Part shown: positions 6,003 to 13,226 of the stretch, one piece after another
Numbering within the stretch: the stretch's first letter is position 1
How the letters are laid out: the number at the start of each line of letters is the position of its first letter
Origin: an uncultured Holophagaceae bacterium
GTDB taxonomy: Bacteria; Acidobacteriota; Holophagae; Holophagales; Holophagaceae
Direction: 5' to 3'
Length of the DNA stretch: 19,839 bases
Assembly (NCBI GenBank): GCA_903919165.1
Contig: CAIXHJ010000451.1
Location: 1 to 19,839 of the forward strand
Notes under the pieces: generated by a model
Database searches by the model: none
What the model saw: only the letters and a program-made list of their open reading frames with translations
Told to the model about the DNA's origin: nothing
Translations under genes and position numbers: made by a program

Positions 6003-8991
6003 GGCGGCCTCCCTCGACGGCAGGGTTCTTCAGATCGGCCAGATAGGTGATGGCGGGCTTCACGCCGATCTCTTCAAGAACGCGATAGGCACGGCTGTTG
6101 GCCACCAGCTGGGAGACCTTGCTCTTGGGGTCTTTCAGGTCGCCGAAGACGATGGCATCCGAGGCACAGCCGGCCATGCAGGCAGTGGTGATCTCACCGT
6201 CGAGGATGCTGCGGCTCTCGCCCTTGGCGCGGATCTTCACGTCGTTGATGCGCTGCACGCAGAAAGAGCATTTTTCCATGACGCCGCGAGGACGGACCGT
6301 GACCTCGGGATTGTTCACCAGAGTCTCGGGCTCGGTCTTGTAGGCGGTGTACTCCAGGAAGTTGAACCGGCGCACCTTGTAGGGGCAGTTGTTGGCGCAG
6401 TAGCGGGTGCCCACGCAACGGTTGTAGGCCATCTGGTTGAGGCCTTCAGGGCTGTGGTTGGTCGCGTTCACCGGGCAGACGTTCTCGCAGGGCGCGTTGT
6501 CGCAGTGCTGGCAAAGCATGGGCTGGTGGACCACTTTCGGATTCTCCAGCTCGCCCTCATAGTAGCGGTCGATGCGGATCCAGTGCATCTCGCGGCCGCG
6601 GGCCACCTGTTCAGGGCCCACCACAGGGACATTGTTCTCCGACTGGCAGGCCACCACGCAGGCCGAGCAGCCTGTGCAGGCCGCCAGATCGATGACCATG
6701 CCCCACTTGTGCTCCGGGAACGCCTGATCCTCGTAGAGCGAGACCAGTTCAGGCCCATGGTGATGCCCCTGGGGGTGGTCCGCGTATTCCTCCAGGGTGA
6801 GGGACCGCACGAGGTCCCTGCCTTCCATGCGGTGATGGCTCTGGGTGCGGGAGAGTTCCTTCTTCCCCCCCGCTTTGGCGAGACGGACTCCCTTGCGGAC
6901 GTTGGCGGAGGCGGGGTCCAGGCCCATCAGCGGGAAGGCATTGACACCGACACCCTTGGCCACGCTGCCGGTGTTGCGGCCATAGCCCAGGGCGAGGGTG
7001 AGCACGCCTTTCGCCTGGCCCGGCTGAATGACCGCGGGAAGGGACAGGGTAGTGTCATCGACGGATAGGCGGACGAGGTCGCCTTCCTGGATACCCAGGG
7101 CCTGAGCGTCCTGCACGGACACGGACACAGGATTGTCCCAGGTCATCTTGGTGATGGGATCCGGGGTCTCCTGCAGCCAGCTGTTGTTGGCGTGGCGGCC
7201 ATCGTGGGTGGCGAAGCCGGGGAAGAGCACCAGTTCCAGACCCTCGGGATTGGACTCGGCAGCTCGCCTTGTGGCGGCGGCCACAGAGCTGCCCATGAAT
7301 GCTGGAGCGGTCGCCTTGGATTCGGTTTTCAGGAGGCCATCGTGGAGGGCCTGCTCGAAGGAAGTGCCAGTGGGGAGCGACTGCTGCCAACGTTCTTTGA
7401 GGAAGGCGTGGTAGCTTGCCGGGGCCTGGCCGCCGAGGGCCTTGATGGCTCCGAGGAGCACATCCTCACCCTGGCGGGTGTCATAGAGCGTGCCGATGGT
7501 GGGCTGCTGGAGGACGTCAGCGCCTGCCGTCGTGAAATCATCCCAGCTCTCCAGCCAGTGGTTCTCGGGCAGCAGCAACTGGCACTGGGCGGCGGCCTCG
7601 TCCGGCACCTGGCCGATCCAGGCACGGAAGGGCACCTTGGCGACCGCATCCTTCCAGGCGGTGGCCCTGGGGAAGGTGTAGGCGGGGTTCACGTCCCAGA
7701 GGACCAAGGCGGCATAACGGCCTTCGGCCATGCCCCTGGCAGCTGCCTCGAGGTCCTTCACCGTGGCCAGGGGTTCTGCAGGCTGCATCGCAACGGCTTC
7801 CGAACCGAGCATGGCATTCAGGAGATGGGCCGCCTGATGAGCCTCGGCTGGCATCTGGGCCCCGCAGAGCACGACGGCCTTCCTGCCGGCCTGCCGGAGG
7901 TCCTGCACCAGGTTCGACCAGACTTTGGCGGGGAGGTCCGTTCCCTGCGGAATGCCGGCCGCGATGGCGGAGAGGTCCGCACCAGGGGGCAGGGGTAGCC
8001 CCTTGGCGACCAGTTCTTTGGCCAGCGCGAAGGCGACCGCGCCCAGGCGGGAAGGGGCCACTGGCAGACGCTGGTCCGCATTGGTGCCTGTGAGGGTCAA
8101 GGGCCCTTCCAGCACCCAAAGGCGGTTGAAGGCCTCGTGAGCGTTCTTCAAACGGCGCTTGGTACCCCAGGCTGCGAGGGCTTCAGGGTTCTCTCCGTTC
8201 AGGAAGTCGGCTCCGAGGGAGAGGATGACCCCGGACTTGGCCAGCCGAGGCTGGATGTCCACGGGCTGTCCAAAGCTAGCCTTGGCGGCCTCTTCCGCGG
8301 CATCGCCAGAGGCGGGCTCGATCGCGAGGTGCTCCAGGGTGGGAAGGGCGGTTCTCAGATTCGCAAGCAGGGCTTTCCGTGAGGGCGAGGCCACAGCGCC
8401 GGAGATCAGCAGCAGGGACTTGCCCGCGTTCTTGGCGGTCTGCAGGGCCTTGTGGAACTGGGTTTCGGCCTCCATCCAGCCGAGAGTGCGACCTTCGAGT
8501 CTGGGCGCGCGGAGGCGATCGGGATCGTAGAGGCGGAGCACATCGGCCATGGCGCGAGGGCTGGTCTTGCCCTTCACGCCCGGATGTTCGTCGTTGCCCA
8601 TGATGTGGATGGGCCTGCCCTCGCGAGTCTTGACCAGCACGGGGTATACATGGCGGCCTTCCTGGAAGGCACTGGCGTAGAAGTTGGCCACGCCCGGCAC
8701 GATCTCCACGGGTCGCTTGGTATAGGGCACGATGGTTCCTTGTCCCTTTCGATCGCAGGCTACAGTGGCCGCAAGGGCTGCCGCGGCGCCGACGAGCCCG
8801 AAGAAATCCCGGCGGGAGAATCCGTCCTGGACTGGCAGGCCATGCACGTCGTCGTCTTGGGTCGGCACTACGCCAGGGAGGAACTCGTCGTGCGCAGCCT
8901 GCTGGGCCTCCGGCGTCTCAATGCGTTCCTCCAGGGTCCGCCAGAACCGCGGGGTCTCGAGGGGGCCATGGTCAGGGAGTCGTGTCTTCAT
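5992..8991 (-). CDS. actB: Alternative complex III subunit ActB (Fe-S protein with molybdopterin-oxidoreductase-like domain)
   Basis: A 999-residue exported subunit carrying the Fe-S clusters of ACIII. A twin-arginine signal lies at 59-79 (FSRRDFFGLVGAAAALAATV, Cys79 next and a possible lipid anchor). Residues about 85-740 resemble molybdopterin oxidoreductases; family members do not bind the cofactor. The C-terminal ferredoxin-like domain has four cluster motifs: Cys772/775/778/782; Cys827/830/835/839; Cys859/865/869 with Thr862 where a fourth Cys would be; and Cys908/911/938/942. The Thr862 site fits the single [3Fe-4S] cluster known for ActB, leaving three [4Fe-4S]. The last motif reads CMAGCASDAI, without the proline that usually follows the final cysteine. 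The frame is open to 9264, but ATG 8991 is chosen because it begins the conserved region and lies 4 nt after the stop of the small upstream ORF. Confidence 0.96.
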   Translation of the reverse strand: MKTRLPDHGPLETPRFWRTLEERIETPEAQQAAHDEFLPGVVPTQDDDVHGLPVQDGFSRRDFFGLVGAAAALAATVACDRKGQGTIVPYTKRPVEIVPGVANFYASAFQEGRHVYPVLVKTREGRPIHIMGNDEHPGVKGKTSPRAMADVLRLYDPDRLRAPRLEGRTLGWMEAETQFHKALQTAKNAGKSLLLISGAVASPSRKALLANLRTALPTLEHLAIEPASGDAAEEAAKASFGQPVDIQPRLAKSGVILSLGADFLNGENPEALAAWGTKRRLKNAHEAFNRLWVLEGPLTLTGTNADQRLPVAPSRLGAVAFALAKELVAKGLPLPPGADLSAIAAGIPQGTDLPAKVWSNLVQDLRQAGRKAVVLCGAQMPAEAHQAAHLLNAMLGSEAVAMQPAEPLATVKDLEAAARGMAEGRYAALVLWDVNPAYTFPRATAWKDAVAKVPFRAWIGQVPDEAAAQCQLLLPENHWLESWDDFTTAGADVLQQPTIGTLYDTRQGEDVLLGAIKALGGQAPASYHAFLKERWQQSLPTGTSFEQALHDGLLKTESKATAPAFMGSSVAAATRRAAESNPEGLELVLFPGFATHDGRHANNSWLQETPDPITKMTWDNPVSVSVQDAQALGIQEGDLVRLSVDDTTLSLPAVIQPGQAKGVLTLALGYGRNTGSVAKGVGVNAFPLMGLDPASANVRKGVRLAKAGGKKELSRTQSHHRMEGRDLVRSLTLEEYADHPQGHHHGPELVSLYEDQAFPEHKWGMVIDLAACTGCSACVVACQSENNVPVVGPEQVARGREMHWIRIDRYYEGELENPKVVHQPMLCQHCDNAPCENVCPVNATNHSPEGLNQMAYNRCVGTRYCANNCPYKVRRFNFLEYTAYKTEPETLVNNPEVTVRPRGVMEKCSFCVQRINDVKIRAKGESRSILDGEITTACMAGCASDAIVFGDLKDPKSKVSQLVANSRAYRVLEEIGVKPAITYLADLKNPAVEGGRHAI

Positions 8992-8995
8992 GGGG

Positions 8996-9187
8996 TCATC
9001 CGCGGCGCTTGATGGCGTGTTCTGGGGGCGTGACGGTGATGCGGGGGGTGGCGCACTCCGGTGGGGCTTCCGGGAGGGTGCCCTTCCCCGGGAGGAACAA
9101 GAGGCCCAACGCGCGTTGCCCCAGGAGGAAGGGGCCCGCCAGAAGGGCTGTGGCCCTGTCGAGAAGTGGCTTGTGGGCGTCGGCCAT
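8996..9187 (-). CDS. Small unrecognised protein (63 aa) between actA and actB
   Basis: A short ORF precisely filling the gap between actA and actB. It starts at ATG 9187, 9 nt after the actA stop, with the strong ribosome site TAGGAG partly formed by that stop codon, and ends 4 nt before the actB ATG. The protein begins MADAHKPLLDRATALLAGPF. Residues 12-33 are hydrophobic but interrupted by Pro19 and Gln24-Arg25, suggesting an amphipathic or interfacial helix more than a clean transmembrane span. Residues 37-57 are proline-rich with one Cys45, and the tail is basic (KRRG). I do not recognise a family. Its position and spacing suggest co-translation with actA and actB, and possibly a small accessory subunit or assembly factor of ACIII. 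The alternative is that it is only a translational spacer that keeps ribosomes loaded for actB. Confidence 0.68.
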   Translation of the reverse strand: MADAHKPLLDRATALLAGPFLLGQRALGLLFLPGKGTLPEAPPECATPRITVTPPEHAIKRRG

Positions 9188-9196
9188 CGTCTGCTC

Positions 9197-9760
9197 CTAG
9201 CGATGACAAGCGGCGCAGTACTCGGCGCCCTTCGTGATCTTGGACCCGGGCGGCAGGGATGCATGGGGGTCCCTGTGGCAACCCAGGCAGTTGCCCATGC
9301 GCGTGCCCATCTCGCGGGTGAGCACCTTCATGGTTTGCACCTCGCCATGGCAACTCTGGCAGACGATGCCCACATTCACGTGAGGCCGGTGGTCGAAGAA
9401 GACATGATCGGGCAGGGTGTGGACCCGCTGCCAAGGCAGGGGTTCACCCGAGTTGGCGATCCGGGTCAGCTTCTGGATGGCGGGGCGGTCGGTCCGAGTC
9501 ACCTTGTGGCAACCCATGCAGAGGTCCACGCTTGGAATGCCCGCATGCCGGGACCTGTCGACTCCCGAGTGACAGTACTGACACTTCATCCGGAGAGTAC
9601 CGGCGTGGAGTTCATGGGAGAAGGGGATGGGTTGTTCGGGGGCGTAGCCCTTGGCGAAACGATCTGGCTGGGTGAACCATCCGACACTCGAGATGGTGGC
9701 AAGAATCGCCACGGCCGCGGCCGGCAAGACGAAGCGGAACGCTCTGTCGAATCGGTGCAT
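9197..9760 (-). CDS. actA: Alternative complex III subunit ActA (pentahaem cytochrome c)
   Basis: A 187-residue membrane-anchored multihaem cytochrome. One N-terminal helix (about residues 10-29) is followed by an exported domain with exactly five CxxCH haem sites at residues 60-64, 81-85, 134-138, 158-162 and 182-186, the last almost at the C-terminus. Five c-type haems and one anchor are the family pattern for ActA, which passes electrons from the Fe-S subunit towards the monohaem ActE. This is the first gene of the operon. The start chosen is ATG at 9760, with AAGGGG 6 nt upstream; an in-frame TTG two codons earlier (9766) is less likely. The histidines between haem sites (His50, His52, His118, His124, His127 and others) could supply distal ligands. 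Upstream lies a gene-free region that should carry the operon promoter. Confidence 0.96.
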   Translation of the reverse strand: MHRFDRAFRFVLPAAAVAILATISSVGWFTQPDRFAKGYAPEQPIPFSHELHAGTLRMKCQYCHSGVDRSRHAGIPSVDLCMGCHKVTRTDRPAIQKLTRIANSGEPLPWQRVHTLPDHVFFDHRPHVNVGIVCQSCHGEVQTMKVLTREMGTRMGNCLGCHRDPHASLPPGSKITKGAEYCAACHR

Positions 9761-9984
9761 GCACAACCCCTTGAAAAGAGCTGGCCCACGGGGAATGCCG
9801 GAAGGCCATCAGGGAACAATGAAACGGTGTTCGGTGGTGCGGATCGACTGCCAGGGATTCTGCTCGCATATGGGCGAGAGGGAGCGTCCCCTTTCAGTGC
9901 GCGGGACATTTCCCGAAAAACAGAAGCAATGCCTAGAAAATGAACAGACATTATTCCAACCCAAAGCCATCAAGCCCCGGGACG

Positions 9985-10001
9985 ACAACTCGATAAGTTG
10001 T
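9985..10001. promoter_or_regulatory. 17-bp inverted repeat upstream of actA, possible operator
   Basis: A perfect inverted repeat ACAACT-cgata-AGTTGT with 6-bp arms and a 5-nt spacer, about 225 bp upstream of the actA ATG in non-coding DNA. Size and symmetry suit a dimeric regulator, but a chance palindrome of this size is possible. No regulator family is assigned. Confidence 0.3.
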
Positions 10002-10089
10002 GCCGCAGACCACGATGATAGAGCATCGGTTCGTGGATGGTTACCTATTTTTTTTTAGATATTTCCATGCGTTTTAGAGGATTTTTGGG

Positions 10090-10107
10090 TGATCTATATT
10101 GAGATCA
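10090..10107. promoter_or_regulatory. 18-bp inverted repeat in AT-rich block upstream of actA
   Basis: A perfect inverted repeat TGATCT-atattg-AGATCA, 6-bp arms with 6-nt spacer, in the AT-rich part of the maf-actA intergenic region. It has TGAT/ATCA outer ends faintly like CRP/FNR-type half-sites, but the spacing does not match the FNR consensus, so no regulator is named. It overlaps a neighbouring hairpin by 4 nt. Confidence 0.3.
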
Positions 10108-10121
10108 TCCCGAAGGACGAT
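10104..10121 (-). terminator. UUCG-loop hairpin downstream of maf
   Basis: On the minus strand, 36 nt after the maf stop, the RNA would read AUCGUCC-UUCG-GGAUGAU: a 7-bp stem with one G-U pair closed by the very stable C(UUCG)G tetraloop. It is not followed by a uridine run, so it may be a weak or factor-assisted terminator or a 3'-end protecting hairpin for the patatin-to-maf operon. Confidence 0.4.
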
Positions 10122-10156
10122 TTCCTCCAGGACGGGGTTCGGATCTCCAGGGGAAG

Positions 10157-10786
10157 TCAGACTCCATCCGGAAATCCCATCCATGGTTTCAGCAGGCCCA
10201 GGTGTCCAAAGAGGGCGCCCATTCTTTCCACAGGGAGACCCATCACGGTGGAGAAACTACCCTGGACCGCCTCGATGAAGAGGGCGCCGATGCCCTGGAT
10301 GGCGTAGGCACCGGCTTTGTCCATGGGTTCGCGGGTGCCAACGTACCACCGGATCTGCGCCTCGGTCATCGGGCGGAAGAAGACCTGGGCCGTGTCCACG
10401 AAGCTGTGAATACTGTCGTTCCTCTGCAGGCAGAACCCAGTGTGCACCTGGTGGGCTCGCCCCTGGATCAGGGTGAGCATCCGGATGGCATCCTCCACGT
10501 CCCTGGGCTTGTTCAAGGTGTGATGGTCCACAGCCACTGTCGTATCGGCGGCCATGACCCAGCGGCCTGGGTTGCGGTGGGAGATGATTTCGGCCTTGAG
10601 CTCGGCCAGCCGTAGCACCAGGTCACTGGGATCCTCCTCCAGCAGGGGTGTTTCATCCACCTGGGGAACCTGCAGCTCGAAGGGGATGCGCATGGCTTCC
10701 ACCCAGTGACGCCGCCTGGGACTTCCGCTGGCCAGGATGAGGGGTTGCTGGGCGATCCCAGGGATGCCGGGCTGAGTTTCGGTCAC
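10157..10786 (-). CDS. maf: Maf-family nucleoside triphosphate pyrophosphatase
   Basis: A 209-residue cytosolic Maf/YhdE/YceF-type enzyme that hydrolyses non-canonical or pyrimidine nucleoside triphosphates to the monophosphate and pyrophosphate; it has been linked to nucleotide house-cleaning and septum inhibition. The family motifs are present in order: ILASGSPRRR (17-26), AADTTVAVD (79-87, catalytic Asp81) and GRAHQVHTGF (109-118), with EAVQGSFSTVMGLPV near the C-terminus, a segment typical of Maf. The start chosen is GTG at 10786, because AGAGG lies 6-7 nt upstream and the GTG overlaps the stop of the small upstream ORF as GTGA. The ATG-type extension to 10819 would add an unconserved leader overlapping that ORF. 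Substrate preference (dTTP/UTP versus m7GTP) cannot be read with certainty. Confidence 0.94.
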   Translation of the reverse strand: MTETQPGIPGIAQQPLILASGSPRRRHWVEAMRIPFELQVPQVDETPLLEEDPSDLVLRLAELKAEIISHRNPGRWVMAADTTVAVDHHTLNKPRDVEDAIRMLTLIQGRAHQVHTGFCLQRNDSIHSFVDTAQVFFRPMTEAQIRWYVGTREPMDKAGAYAIQGIGALFIEAVQGSFSTVMGLPVERMGALFGHLGLLKPWMGFPDGV

Positions 10787-10944
10787 CGCAGGCCTCTGTC
10801 CTTGAGGTCGGGGGGCCAAGGGACCCGCTCGATCGGGAAGAAAACCTGGAGTCCGCGGGGATCGATTGTCCGGGTCTCATTCAATACAACTGCGGTGCCA
10901 TGTGGCGATGCCATCGGCTTGGGTGAGAGGAGATCACGGTTCAT
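10783..10944 (-). CDS. Small unrecognised protein (53 aa) coupled between lnt and maf
   Basis: An ORF of 53 codons below common annotation cut-offs. ATG at 10944 lies inside the last codons of lnt, overlapping by 11 nt including its TGA, and the ORF ends with a TGA that overlaps the GTG of maf (GTGA). It exactly bridges a gap of about 150 nt that would otherwise be empty. The peptide begins MNRDLLSPKPMASPHGTAVV and its second half includes TIDPRGLQVFFPIERVPWPP, then DLKDRGLR. No signal peptide, membrane segment or known motif is seen; it looks like a small soluble protein. The ribosome site is weak (GGAAAA), so translation would depend on coupling to lnt. I do not recognise a family. The double overlap is the main evidence that it is real. 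Confidence 0.6.
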   Translation of the reverse strand: MNRDLLSPKPMASPHGTAVVLNETRTIDPRGLQVFFPIERVPWPPDLKDRGLR

Positions 10945-12451
10945 CTGGTTTTCCAGGAAGGGCTTTCCATCCTAGCAGGATGCATCCGGCCAGCAGCGCC
11001 GAGACCAGGAACGGGAGGAGCCAGGCGGATCGTGCGGGTGTGTGGACGGCGCGCCATTGCAGTTCAACGGCATAGGCACCCTCGCTGAGAGGCGCGCCCC
11101 AGAGTTCAAAGCTGCCGTTTTCGCGGAAGACGCCAGATTTCCCGCTGAGGGTGGCCCGCAGCAGCGGTACCCCCAGTTCCGTGGCCCGAAGGCGGATCTG
11201 GGCGGCGTGCAGGTCCGTGGCGATGCTGCGGTCGAACCAGCCGTCGTTGGTGTGGTTGGTGAGCAGGTCGGCCTGGCCCAGAGCAAGACCGCGACGGGTC
11301 CGTTCCGGCATCAGGGCCTCGCTGCAGATGAGGGGATGGATCCGCACATCGCCCTCCGGGGTTGGCACGACGAACGCGCATCCCTGGGTGAGTGCACCCG
11401 CCTCTTGGGAAACGAACCCCATCTGCCGGTCCATCCACTTCCGGAATGCCTCCGGTCCGGGCATGCGCTCTCCAAACGGCATGGGTTCCACCTTGGCGAA
11501 CACGAAGGAAGCATGGCCGGCCACCTCACCGCGCACCAGGTTGTAGAGCCCGCCTTCCGTGCCGAAGAGCCAGGCCACGCCGCGAGAAGTGGCCTCGGTG
11601 GTCAGGTGGACACTGGGTTGGCGGTCATCTCGACCCATCACCGAACTCTCGGGCCAGAGCAGCAGGGTGGAGCGTCCGGAGCGGGGCCAGCCCTGGGTTT
11701 TCAGCAGGGCCTCGCTTCGCCGCCACATCTCGGATTCCATTCCGACCCATCGCTGGCCCGCCGGGAAATTGGGTTGGATCACGGCCACGTCCAGGATGCG
11801 CACCGGATCGCGAGGGAGCAGGTACCATGCGCCACCAGCCAGGACGAACAACCCGATGACCAGGCCAGGGCCCGCTAGGGCCCGGCGAGGGGATCCGCCC
11901 CTGGCCAAGGCGGCCGCCGCCCAGGCGCCTGACCCCCATGCCAGCGCCGATAGGCCCGAGGCACTGAGGAATGCAGCGGCCCGCGCGGTCCAGGGGAGGG
12001 AGCCGAAGGCCGCGCCCCAGGTCCAGGGATAGACATGGAATCCCCAGGTCTCCCAGGCGATGAGGATGAGCGCCGCGACAGAGGCTGCGGCCAGGGCTCC
12101 GGAACGGCGGAACGCCCACCGGGATCCCACGGCCACCAGCCAGAGTCCCGTGGCCTCCCAGAGGCTCAGCAGCCCCGTTCCCAGCAGGGCCAGGCCGAAG
12201 GGCAGGCCGCCCTTGCTCGCGAGGGTCTGAGGCACCCACAGGTAGAGAAGAACAAGTCCTGCCAGAAGGCTGACCCAGGTCCAGAACGCGTGCCGTCCCT
12301 TGAACAAACCGTCCAGCAGAAGCAGGGGGAAAAGCAGGGCCATGGTCGGTTCCAGCCAGCCGCCCAGGGCGCCGGGAAAGCGGAAGGCCAGCAGGAAGAT
12401 CCCAGCCAGGACCAGGGAACTGAGTGGGCGGATGAGCCAGCCGGTCTTCAA
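10934..12451 (-). CDS. lnt: Apolipoprotein N-acyltransferase
   Basis: A 505-residue inner-membrane enzyme that adds the third acyl chain to the N-terminal cysteine of lipoproteins. The N-terminal 215 residues hold about seven hydrophobic helices; the C-terminal half is a periplasmic nitrilase-fold domain. The catalytic triad is in place: Glu268 (LLLWPESS), Lys320 (FAKVEPMPFGERMPG) and Cys376 (HPLICSEALMPE). A last hydrophobic segment lies near residues 475-495, as in the family. The start codon is TTG at 12451, overlapping the methyltransferase stop as TTGA and preceded by a strong GGAGG about 9 nt away; no nearby ATG fits. Overall sequence is typical of Lnt in diderm bacteria, supporting an outer-membrane-bearing host. 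The neighbouring lipoprotein gene would produce a potential substrate. Confidence 0.95.
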   Translation of the reverse strand: MKTGWLIRPLSSLVLAGIFLLAFRFPGALGGWLEPTMALLFPLLLLDGLFKGRHAFWTWVSLLAGLVLLYLWVPQTLASKGGLPFGLALLGTGLLSLWEATGLWLVAVGSRWAFRRSGALAAASVAALILIAWETWGFHVYPWTWGAAFGSLPWTARAAAFLSASGLSALAWGSGAWAAAALARGGSPRRALAGPGLVIGLFVLAGGAWYLLPRDPVRILDVAVIQPNFPAGQRWVGMESEMWRRSEALLKTQGWPRSGRSTLLLWPESSVMGRDDRQPSVHLTTEATSRGVAWLFGTEGGLYNLVRGEVAGHASFVFAKVEPMPFGERMPGPEAFRKWMDRQMGFVSQEAGALTQGCAFVVPTPEGDVRIHPLICSEALMPERTRRGLALGQADLLTNHTNDGWFDRSIATDLHAAQIRLRATELGVPLLRATLSGKSGVFRENGSFELWGAPLSEGAYAVELQWRAVHTPARSAWLLPFLVSALLAGCILLGWKALPGKPDEP

Positions 12452-13212
12452 GGCGTGAGCCTCCGCGCCACTTCGTAGCAGGCGATTCCTGCAGCCACAG
12501 CCGCGTTCAGGCTTTCGACACCCTGGATGGAGATGGCGAGTCGGCGGACGCCTTCTGGAAGGGCCACCTCCTGCCAGCCGTGGCCTTCGTTGCCGACCCA
12601 GAGGCGAAGGGGTTCGGACAGATCCGCCTCTGCCATGGGCATGGCGCCGGCGCCGCCGTCCAGGGCATACCAGTGGCCTGAATCGAGATGCAGGGTTTCC
12701 ACCCGGCGGATGGGCATGAGGAAGGCAGCGCCCATGCTGCCCCTCAGGGTCTTGGGATGGAAGGGATCGGCGCAGCCGGGCCCCAGCAGGGCCTCCTGGA
12801 AGCCAAAGGCCGCGGCACTGCGAAGGATGGCTCCCAGGTTTCCGGGATCCTGGATGCCCCAGGCGCCGATCGCGCGAGAGGTCAGCGGCCCGACCGGTTC
12901 CGGACCGAGATCCATGAGCAGCGCATGTTCAGGAGGACTTCCCGCATCGGCGAGTTCCCTCATGAGCGCTTCGCCCAGTACCAGCGTATCCACACCGAGG
13001 AGGGTCTCCAGCGGATGGGGATTGGTCTGCTCGAGGCGCAGCCAGAGGGATGGGTGCAGGCGGTTCCCCGCGGGGGTCTGTCGCGCTTCCACCCAGGCTT
13101 CGATGAGCTTTCCTCCCAGCAGCAGGGTGATCTCGCGCCGGGGGCCACTCAGCCGAAGGCGGGCCTGGAGGGCCCTGAAGCGGGGATTGGCCTTGCTCGT
13201 GAGGAGGGGCAT
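12448..13212 (-). CDS. TrmH/SpoU-family RNA 2'-O-methyltransferase
   Basis: A 254-residue SPOUT-fold methyltransferase predicted to use S-adenosylmethionine to methylate a ribose 2'-OH in rRNA or tRNA. The N-terminus has the substrate-binding type motif LTSKANPRFRALQARLRLSG. The catalytic domain shows the three knot motifs: DPGNLGAILRS (122-132, with the conserved Asn and Arg), LWVGNEGHGW (204-213), and SIQGVESLNAAVA (228-240). The ATG at 13212 is chosen because the TrmH-type N-terminus begins there; the frame extends to 13269 but would overlap the patatin gene. The ATG begins 15 nt downstream of the start of the patatin stop codon and lacks a clear ribosome site, suggesting coupled translation. 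Whether it acts on 23S rRNA (RlmB-like) or tRNA is not decidable here, so no symbol is given. Confidence 0.9.
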   Translation of the reverse strand: MPLLTSKANPRFRALQARLRLSGPRREITLLLGGKLIEAWVEARQTPAGNRLHPSLWLRLEQTNPHPLETLLGVDTLVLGEALMRELADAGSPPEHALLMDLGPEPVGPLTSRAIGAWGIQDPGNLGAILRSAAAFGFQEALLGPGCADPFHPKTLRGSMGAAFLMPIRRVETLHLDSGHWYALDGGAGAMPMAEADLSEPLRLWVGNEGHGWQEVALPEGVRRLAISIQGVESLNAAVAAGIACYEVARRLTP

Positions 13213-13226
13213 GGGGACCAGGGGGA

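Larger units (their letters stand above)
9761..10156. promoter_or_regulatory. Gene-free region upstream of actA; probable promoter and control region of the ACIII-oxidase operon
   Basis: About 396 bases between the maf stop and the actA start with no convincing gene. It contrasts with the GC-rich genes by an AT-rich block around 10035-10105, including a run of nine T at about 10050. Inverted repeats are found at 9985-10001 and 10090-10107, and a small one at 9902-9915 (CGGGA-4-TCCCG). No clear -35/-10 pair of the vegetative type could be chosen on the minus strand. The promoter role is inferred because the first gene of a large operon begins just downstream. Confidence 0.5.

Noticed and set aside
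5923..7068. Long plus-strand ORF (381 codons) opposite actB and actC
   Set aside because: It lies wholly antisense to conserved domains with cofactor motifs; its His/Ala/Gly-rich composition is what the complement of GC-rich codons gives, and there is no ribosome site or recognisable domain.
8992..9264. Extension of the actB frame upstream to 9264
   Set aside because: The extra 91 residues are Arg/Pro/Ser-rich, overlap actA and the small ORF, and precede the Tat-signal start at an odd distance; the ATG at 8991 fits spacing and homology better.
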